In this document: positions 58,870-64,000 of the stretch, piece by piece
Numbering within the stretch: the first letter of the stretch is position 1
How the letters are laid out: every line of letters starts with the position of its first letter
Assembly (NCBI RefSeq): GCF_012276755.1
Contig: NZ_JAAXKX010000006.1
Span: 62,001 to 126,000 of the forward strand
DNA length: 64,000 nt
DNA from: Marichromatium bheemlicum
Lineage (GTDB): Bacteria; Pseudomonadota; Gammaproteobacteria; Chromatiales; Chromatiaceae
Direction of reading: 5' to 3'
Position numbers and translations under genes: made by a program
The notes under the pieces: generated by a model
The model's database searches: none
What the model was told of the DNA's origin: nothing
Seen by the model: the letters and a program-made list of their open reading frames with translations, nothing else

Positions 58870-59804
58870 TCGACCGTCCGACCCCGACCCTGGATCCACT
58901 GCCACCGGAACTGCTCTCCCCCCCCTCGCCCAAGGGCGATGGCCGGGGGCTGACGGTCGCCCTGGCCGTCGCCGCCGTGCTGCACCTGGTGGTGCTGGTG
59001 GTGTTCGACATCTGGCCGACGCCACACCCGCGCCAGCCACTCCCCGACTCGGCGCTCGAGGTCCTGCTGGTACAGGCCCCGGAGAACACCGACCGGGTCT
59101 CACCCGACGCCCCCGGGGCACTCCACAACCGCCAGGGTGAGACCATCCACGGCGATGCCGCCCACACCCTCGAGGGCGAGACCGACACGCCCCCGGCCAC
59201 GGGCGCCCCGCTGGCCCTCGCCCCGAGCGAACAACCACCGGGGCTGGCGACGACGTCCACGCCGCCCACCGGCTCGCCGCTCACCGCCTTGACCCTGGAG
59301 GGCGACGCGCCGCGCCGCCCCGAGGTCCAGGCCACCCCGCAGCCGCCGGTCGTCGATGCCGCGCAGATCCTCGCCAGCCGCGACCACACCGTCGCACGCC
59401 TCGCCGCCGCGCCCAGCCCCGGGGAGGACGACTCCTCGAGCAATCTGCGCCGCCGCGCGGTGAGCGCGAGCACCCGCGAGATCCGCTACGCCAGCTATCT
59501 CGCCGCCTGGACCCGCAAGGTCGAGCGCATCGGCAACATCAATTATCCGCAGGCGGCCAAAGAACAACGCATCTACGGCAGCCTCCTGCTGCACGTCTCG
59601 ATCCGCGCCGACGGCAGCCTCGCCCAGGTGCGGGTGGTCCGCTCATCGGGTTACGACTTGCTCGATCAAGCGGCGGTACGCATCGTCGAGTTGGCCGCGC
59701 CCTTCGCGCCCTTCCCGCCGGACATCGCCGCCGAGACCGACGTGCTCGACATCATCCGCAACTGGCAGTTCATGCGCGGCGACACCCTCGGCTGGGAGCA
59801 CTGA
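58866..59804 (+). CDS. tonB: TonB-family energy transducer
   Basis: The 312-residue protein has an N-terminal helix (about 28-50, LTVALAVAAVLHLVVLVVF), a Pro/Ala/Thr-rich periplasmic region, and a C-terminal TonB domain ending NINYPQAAKEQRIYGSLLLHVSIRADGSL and RVVRSSGYDLLDQAA. The Pseudomonas homologue in this position (TonB3) is needed for twitching, not only for iron uptake, so a pilus-linked role is possible. It is coupled to apbE. Confidence 0.88.
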   Translation: MIDRPTPTLDPLPPELLSPPSPKGDGRGLTVALAVAAVLHLVVLVVFDIWPTPHPRQPLPDSALEVLLVQAPENTDRVSPDAPGALHNRQGETIHGDAAHTLEGETDTPPATGAPLALAPSEQPPGLATTSTPPTGSPLTALTLEGDAPRRPEVQATPQPPVVDAAQILASRDHTVARLAAAPSPGEDDSSSNLRRRAVSASTREIRYASYLAAWTRKVERIGNINYPQAAKEQRIYGSLLLHVSIRADGSLAQVRVVRSSGYDLLDQAAVRIVELAAPFAPFPPDIAAETDVLDIIRNWQFMRGDTLGWEH

Positions 59805-59837
59805 TTCGGACAGCAGGCGGTATTCGTATAAACCCAA

Positions 59838-59881
59838 GGGGTACGATTAACATCAGCGAACGACCTCATTAACCGTACCCC
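59838..59881. terminator. Inverted repeat between tonB and algH
   Basis: GGGGTACGATTAA (59838-59850) and TTAACCGTACCCC (59869-59881) pair with one mismatch around an 18-base loop. CTTTGG follows, not a strong U-tract. It may be a weak terminator for tonB or a regulatory site for algH. Confidence 0.5.
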
Positions 59882-59954
59882 TTTGGTCAAGCCAGCGCCG
59901 AGCGGCGCATCCTCGCACTTGCCTCGGGTTGCGCCGCACCGGATACTAGGGACC

Positions 59955-60518
59955 ATGGCCTACAGCTCCTCACTGACCAATCACTTCCTGATCGCGATGC
60001 CGGGTCTTCAGGACCCAAACTTCGCGCGTACCGTGACCTATGTCTGCGAGCACACGGAACAGGGCGCGATGGGCATCGTCATCAACCGCCCACTGGAGGT
60101 GACCCTCGGCGAGCTGCTCGCGCAGCTCGAGATCCCCACCGATGACGCCGAGCTGCAGGCGACCCCGGTCTATCAGGGCGGGCCGGTGCAGACCGATCGC
60201 GGCTTCGTGCTACACACCGCCGGGCCGAGCTACGACTCGACCCTCGGCATCACCGAGGAGATCAGCCTCACCACCTCGCGTGACGTGCTTGAGGCCATCG
60301 CCCACGGTGACGGACCGGAGCACAGTCTGGTAGCACTCGGCTACGCCGGCTGGGGCGGCGGCCAACTCGAACAGGAGATGAGCGCCAACGCCTGGCTCAA
60401 CGGCCCGGCGAGCGACGACATCATCTTCCACCTCGATACCGGCGAACGCTGGTTGGCCGCGGCGCAACTGCTCGGGGTCGACCTCAACCTGCTCAGTGGC
60501 GAGGCCGGTCACGCCTGA
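59955..60518 (+). CDS. algH: AlgH/YqgE family protein
   Basis: The 187-residue protein belongs to the UPF0301 family: NHFLIAMPGLQDPNFARTVTYVCEHTEQGAMGIVINRP and VYQGGPVQTDRGFVLHT. Its biochemical role is not established; in Pseudomonas it is named for an effect on alginate. It sits directly before ruvX, its usual partner. The start MAYSSSLTNHF fits the family. Confidence 0.93.
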   Translation: MAYSSSLTNHFLIAMPGLQDPNFARTVTYVCEHTEQGAMGIVINRPLEVTLGELLAQLEIPTDDAELQATPVYQGGPVQTDRGFVLHTAGPSYDSTLGITEEISLTTSRDVLEAIAHGDGPEHSLVALGYAGWGGGQLEQEMSANAWLNGPASDDIIFHLDTGERWLAAAQLLGVDLNLLSGEAGHA

Positions 60519-60545
60519 GCGCGTGACGTACCACCTGGACGACGC

Positions 60546-60992
60546 ATGGCAACCCTGCTCGGCTTCGACTTCGGAACCCGCAAGATCGGCATCGCCGTCG
60601 GCCAGACGGTGACCGGCTCGGCGAACCCACTGACCACCCTGCGCAACCGCCAGGACAAACCCGACTGGCCGGGCATCGAGGCACTGATCCGTGAATGGCA
60701 GCCAGAGGCGCTGGTCGTCGGCCTCCCCTTCAACATGGACGACACCGAGGTCGACTGGTCGGGACGGGTGCACCGCTTCGCCCGCCAGCTCAACGGCCGC
60801 TTCGGGCTCGAGGTCCACCTGATCGACGAGCGTCTGACCTCGCTCGAGGCCCAACGGCTGATCGCCGAAGGACCCGCAACAGCCAAATCGACAACGCCGG
60901 ACGCCGTCGATGCATTCGCGGCGGCCCTCATCCTGGAAACCTGGCTCTGTGAGCAACACCAACATCTGGAAGGACGCCGCACAGATCGATGA
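60546..60992 (+). CDS. ruvX: Holliday junction resolvase-like YqgF/RuvX
   Basis: The 148-residue RNase H-fold protein has [26 protein letters not shown] and [12 protein letters not shown] with the acidic catalytic residues. It acts in 16S rRNA 5' maturation and possibly junction resolution. It overlaps pyrR by 44 bp if the GTG start for pyrR is right. Confidence 0.93.
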   Translation: MATLLGFDFGTRKIGIAVGQTVTGSANPLTTLRNRQDKPDWPGIEALIREWQPEALVVGLPFNMDDTEVDWSGRVHRFARQLNGRFGLEVHLIDERLTSLEAQRLIAEGPATAKSTTPDAVDAFAAALILETWLCEQHQHLEGRRTDR

Positions 60993-61503
60993 GGCCATCG
61001 CGCGCATGGCCGACGATCTCTCGGCCCTGCTCGAACGGCGCGCGATCGACGATGCGCTGATGATCGGCATCCACACCGGCGGCGTCTGGGTCGCCGACCG
61101 GCTGCACGCCCGTCTCGGACTCGAGGCCCCGCTCGGTCATCTCGACATCTCCTTCTATCGCGACGACTTCACCCGCATCGGGCTCCACCCCCAGGTCCAT
61201 CCCTCCTACCTGCCGGTGGGGGTCGACGACCGTCACCTGATCCTGGTCGACGACGTGCTGCAGAGCGGACGCACCATCCGCGCCGCGCTCAACGTGCTGT
61301 TCGACTACGGTCGCCCGGCCTCGGTCACCCTCGCCACCCTCGCCGAGCGCGAGGCCGAGCGTGAGCTGCCGATCGCCGCCGACGTCGTCGGTCTGCGCGC
61401 CCAGCTCGACCCCGGCACCCAGATCAAGCTCAGCGGCCCCGAGCCACTGGTGATGCTGCTCGGCCACACCCCCGACAAGCACGATCAGGGGGCCTCGGCA
61501 TGA
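60949..61503 (+). CDS. pyrR: PyrR, pyrimidine operon regulator/uracil phosphoribosyltransferase
   Basis: The 184-residue protein has the PRPP-binding motif [19 protein letters not shown] and the family [15 protein letters not shown] region. In Gram-positive bacteria PyrR binds pyr mRNA; in proteobacteria the PyrR homologue is less studied. I use GTG 60949 ([12 protein letters not shown]), which overlaps ruvX by 44 bp; a start at ATG 61006 would be short. The stop overlaps pyrB as ATGA. Confidence 0.85.
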   Translation: MSNTNIWKDAAQIDEAIARMADDLSALLERRAIDDALMIGIHTGGVWVADRLHARLGLEAPLGHLDISFYRDDFTRIGLHPQVHPSYLPVGVDDRHLILVDDVLQSGRTIRAALNVLFDYGRPASVTLATLAEREAERELPIAADVVGLRAQLDPGTQIKLSGPEPLVMLLGHTPDKHDQGASA

Positions 61504-62501
61504 GCGCACTGACCCCACAGCTCGACGCCAACGGCAAGCTCAAGCACTTCCTCACCCTCGACGGGCTCGACGCCACGCTACTGCACGAGATCATCGACCG
61601 CGCCAGCGGCTTCCTCGGTGTCTCCGACCAGGCGGTGAAGAAGGTGCCGCTGTGTCGCGGCAAGGTCATCGCCAACCTCTTCTTCGAGACCAGCACCCGT
61701 ACCCGCACCACCTTCGAGCTGGCCGCCAAGCGGCTCTCGGCCGACGTGCTCAACCTCAACATCTCCACCTCCTCGACCGCCAAGGGCGAGACCCTGCTCG
61801 ACACCTTGCGCAACCTCGAGGCGATGCACGTCGACATGTTCGTGGTGCGGCACGCCACCAGCGGCGCGGCACACTTCATCGCCGATCATGCCGCCCCCCA
61901 CGTCAGCGTGGTCAACGCCGGTGACGGGCGCCACTCGCACCCCACCCAGGCGATGCTCGACATGCTCACCATCCATCGCCACAAGCCCGACTTCGGTCAG
62001 CTGCGGGTAGCGATCATCGGCGACATCCTGCACTCGCGAGTGGCGCGCTCGCAGATCCTCGCCCTGCACACCCTCGGCGTCCCCGAGGTGCGGGTGATCG
62101 GTCCGCGCACCCTGATCCCGGCCCAGGCCGAGGAGGCGCTCGGGGTCAAGGTCTATTACGACCTGCGCGAGGGGCTACGCGATGTCGATGTGGTGATCAT
62201 GCTGCGGCTACAGCGCGAGCGCATGAGCAGCGCCCTGCTACCGAGCGAGCACGAGTACTTCCAGCTCTACGGCCTGACCGAGGAGCGCCTCGCCGTCGCC
62301 CACCCCGAGGCGATGGTGATGCACCCCGGCCCGATCAATCGCGGGGTCGAGATGGACTCCCAGGTCGCCGACGGCGAGCGCTCGGTGATCCTCGAGCAGG
62401 TCAGCAACGGCATCGCCGTGCGCATGGCGGTGATGTCGATGTGTCTCGGCACCCAGAACCTGCAGCATTCCCAGATCGCCGGAGCCACCGATGGCCAGTA
62501 G
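61500..62501 (+). CDS. pyrB: Aspartate carbamoyltransferase catalytic chain
   Basis: The 333-residue enzyme makes carbamoyl aspartate in pyrimidine synthesis. The carbamoyl-phosphate motif [17 protein letters not shown] and the [17 protein letters not shown] and [13 protein letters not shown] motifs are intact. The length with N-terminal extension (about 20 residues) matches the Pseudomonas class A type that forms a complex with PyrC'. The pyrC' gene overlaps it by 11 bp. Confidence 0.96.
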   Translation: MSALTPQLDANGKLKHFLTLDGLDATLLHEIIDRASGFLGVSDQAVKKVPLCRGKVIANLFFETSTRTRTTFELAAKRLSADVLNLNISTSSTAKGETLLDTLRNLEAMHVDMFVVRHATSGAAHFIADHAAPHVSVVNAGDGRHSHPTQAMLDMLTIHRHKPDFGQLRVAIIGDILHSRVARSQILALHTLGVPEVRVIGPRTLIPAQAEEALGVKVYYDLREGLRDVDVVIMLRLQRERMSSALLPSEHEYFQLYGLTEERLAVAHPEAMVMHPGPINRGVEMDSQVADGERSVILEQVSNGIAVRMAVMSMCLGTQNLQHSQIAGATDGQ

Positions 62502-63789
62502 TCCCAAGATCACCATTCGCAACGGCCGGCTGATCGACCCGGCCTCCGGCATCGACAGCCACAGCGACCTGCACATCGCCGAGGGCCGGATCGCGGCCAT
62601 CGGCGCCGCACCCTCCGGCTTCCAGCCCGACCGCACCCTCGATGCCAGCGGCAGGCTGGTGGTGCCCGGTCTGGTCGACCTCTCGGCGCGGCTACGCGAA
62701 CCCGGTCACGAGCACAAGGCGACCATCGCCAGCGAGACCCGCGCCGCCGCGGCCGCCGGTATCACCACCCTGTGCTGCCCGCCCGACACCCATCCGGTGA
62801 TCGACACCCCGGCGGTGGCGCAGCTCATCCAGCAGACGGCCACTCGCAACGGTTATGCTCGGGTGCTGCCGATCGGCGCGCTGACCCGTGGGCTCAAGGG
62901 CGAGACCCTGGCCGAGATGGCCGCGCTCAAGCGCGCCGGCTGCCCGGCGCTCGGCGAGGCCGAGCGCCCGATCCGCAACACCCATGTACAGCGCCGCGCG
63001 CTCGAATACGCCGCCTCCTTCGGGATGCCGGTGTTCATGCACCCGCTCGACCCCGAACTCAGCGAGGGCGGCTGCGCCCACGAGGGCCGCATCAGCGCCC
63101 GGCTCGGCCTGCCGGGGATCCCCGAGGCGGCCGAGACCCTGGCCATCGCCCGCGGCCTGGCGCTGGCCGAGCAGACCGGCGCGCGCATCCACTTCCGCGG
63201 CCTGTCGACGGCGCGCGCCGTGACCCTGCTGGCCGAGGCGCGACGTCGCGGCGTGCGCGCCAGCGGCGACGTCAGCATCCACCAGCTGTTCCTCACCGAG
63301 GACGACCTCGCCGGACTCGACGCCAACTGCCACCTGCTGCCGCCACTGCGCACCCAGGCCGATCGCGAGGCGCTACGCGGGGCCGTGGCCCAGGGGGATC
63401 TCGACGCCGTCTGCTCCGATCACCAGCCGCACGACGCCGACGCCAAGCTCGCCCCCTTCCCCGACACCGATCCCGGCATCGCCGCGCTCGAGACCTTGCT
63501 GCCACTGGCGCTACGGCTGGTCGACGAGGGCGTGGTCGGGCTGACCGAGATGATCGCCCGCCTCACCCAGGGACCGGCCGCGATCATCGACCAGCCCTAC
63601 GGTCGACTCGGCATCGGCGACATCGCCGATGTCTGTGTCCTCGATCCCGAGGCGCGCTGGACACTGACCCCCGAGTCGCTGGTCGGACGCGCCTGCAACA
63701 CCCCCTTCATCGGCACCGAGATGCACGGACGCGTGAGCTGGACCCTGCTCGGCGGCCGCGTCGTCTTCGAACGCGTCGAACAGGACTGA
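62491..63789 (+). CDS. pyrC': Dihydroorotase-like protein PyrC', probably inactive
   Basis: The 432-residue amidohydrolase-fold protein resembles dihydroorotase, but the DxHxH motif that binds zinc is [12 protein letters not shown], with both His lost. The CHVST-like His region reads [11 protein letters not shown], also without the ligand. The [12 protein letters not shown] region near the C-terminus keeps its Asp and His. A catalytic dimetal site therefore cannot form. As with Pseudomonas PyrC', it probably supports PyrB as a dodecamer partner. An active dihydroorotase should be elsewhere. Confidence 0.9.
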   Translation: MASSPKITIRNGRLIDPASGIDSHSDLHIAEGRIAAIGAAPSGFQPDRTLDASGRLVVPGLVDLSARLREPGHEHKATIASETRAAAAAGITTLCCPPDTHPVIDTPAVAQLIQQTATRNGYARVLPIGALTRGLKGETLAEMAALKRAGCPALGEAERPIRNTHVQRRALEYAASFGMPVFMHPLDPELSEGGCAHEGRISARLGLPGIPEAAETLAIARGLALAEQTGARIHFRGLSTARAVTLLAEARRRGVRASGDVSIHQLFLTEDDLAGLDANCHLLPPLRTQADREALRGAVAQGDLDAVCSDHQPHDADAKLAPFPDTDPGIAALETLLPLALRLVDEGVVGLTEMIARLTQGPAAIIDQPYGRLGIGDIADVCVLDPEARWTLTPESLVGRACNTPFIGTEMHGRVSWTLLGGRVVFERVEQD

Positions 63790-63874
63790 CCCCCACCCGG
63801 GCCGGCGCCACCGCTCATAGCGGTGGCGTCATCGAGCCTCGGGCACCACCGCCAACCGGACGGAGACCGCCGCC

Positions 63875-64000
63875 GTGGATATCGCCGAACTCCTCGCCTT
63901 CAGCGTCAAGAACAAAGCCTCCGACCTTCATCTCTCGGCCGGTCTGCCACCGATGATCCGGGTCGATGGCGACATGCGCCGGATCAACGTCCCGGCGCTC
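63875..64000 (+). CDS. pilT: Twitching motility ATPase PilT, 3' truncated by window edge
   Basis: The first 42 codons read MDIAELLAFSVKNKASDLHLSAGLPPMIRVDGDMRRINVPAL, split here by family hallmarks DLHLSAG and PPMIRVDGDMRRI of PilT. The GTG start at 63875 is preceded by GGAGA about 9 bases upstream. PilT retracts type IV pili. It follows pyrC', as in Pseudomonas, and completes the functional link to the Chp cluster. Confidence 0.93.
   Translation, partial: MDIAELLAFSVKNKASDLHLSAGLPPMIRVDGDMRRINVPAL

Overview
The window is a visibly GC-rich, densely coded chromosomal segment of a gammaproteobacterium. Three things support this: a Chp (Pil-Chp) twitching chemosensory cluster next to gshB-tonB-algH-ruvX-pyrR-pyrB-pyrC-pilT, in the order I know from Pseudomonas; a lactate-dehydrogenase-type malate dehydrogenase beside malic enzyme and citrate synthase; and a cytochrome c4-like protein, Tat-exported TRAP receptor, SCO/PCuAC copper proteins, FtsYEX, HemB/HemF/HemW and AlgR-ArgH. 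A purple sulfur bacterium or relative (Chromatiaceae type) is my inference from this mix; no photosynthesis gene lies in the window to prove it.

Layout. 1-2.8 kb: 3' part of glutamate decarboxylase, a secreted Ntn-hydrolase, a small zinc-ribbon protein. 2.8-7.9 kb: envelope glycosyltransferases (three GT4-type and one heptosyltransferase-like GT9). 8-12.5 kb: HDOD protein, hemW overlapping an orphan dctP, an S1-like RNA-binding protein. 12.6-16.4 kb: gltA, mdh and malic enzyme, a C4/TCA block. 16.7-21.5 kb: rpmE, then a four-gene type II secretion operon (gspL-like, gspM, a GspC/N-like gene, gspD). 21.6-29.7 kb: LysE exporter, rsmD plus two M16 peptidase-like genes, then ftsY-ftsE-ftsX. 29.7-35.2 kb: EEP phosphatase, cytochrome c4-like, PCuAC and SCO copper handling, mtfA, beta-carbonic anhydrase, an unknown protein. 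35.3-40.9 kb: aroE, hemB, hemF, pabB, a pterin dehydratase, rpmG-rpmB. 41-46.5 kb: cation/proton antiporter, algR, argH, argE. 46.6-56.3 kb: minus-strand chemosensory operon pilG-pilH-pilI-pilJ-chpA-cheW. 56.8-64 kb: plus-strand gshB-apbE-tonB-algH-ruvX-pyrR-pyrB-pyrC' and the start of pilT.

Working together: many neighbours are joined by 4-bp ATGA or GTGA stop/start overlaps (sco-pcuAC, chpA-cheW, gspM-gspN, apbE-tonB, pyrR-pyrB, dctP-hemW, pilG-pilH), so translational coupling is a theme. The pyrC product lacks zinc ligands and probably serves as the structural partner of PyrB. The chemosensory operon lacks the usual methyltransferase and methylesterase genes.

The most unusual structure is not a gene. 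Six or more intergenic regions carry a composite repeat family made of two modules: a roughly 28-35 bp module A (core AACCGCAAAGGCGCGAAGG) and arrays of an exact 7-bp module B (CTGRYRR type), which reaches 41 uninterrupted units upstream of ftsY. One copy of module A supplies the stop codon and last dozen codons of a glycosyltransferase gene. No CRISPR array, insertion sequence, prophage, rRNA or tRNA gene was recognised.
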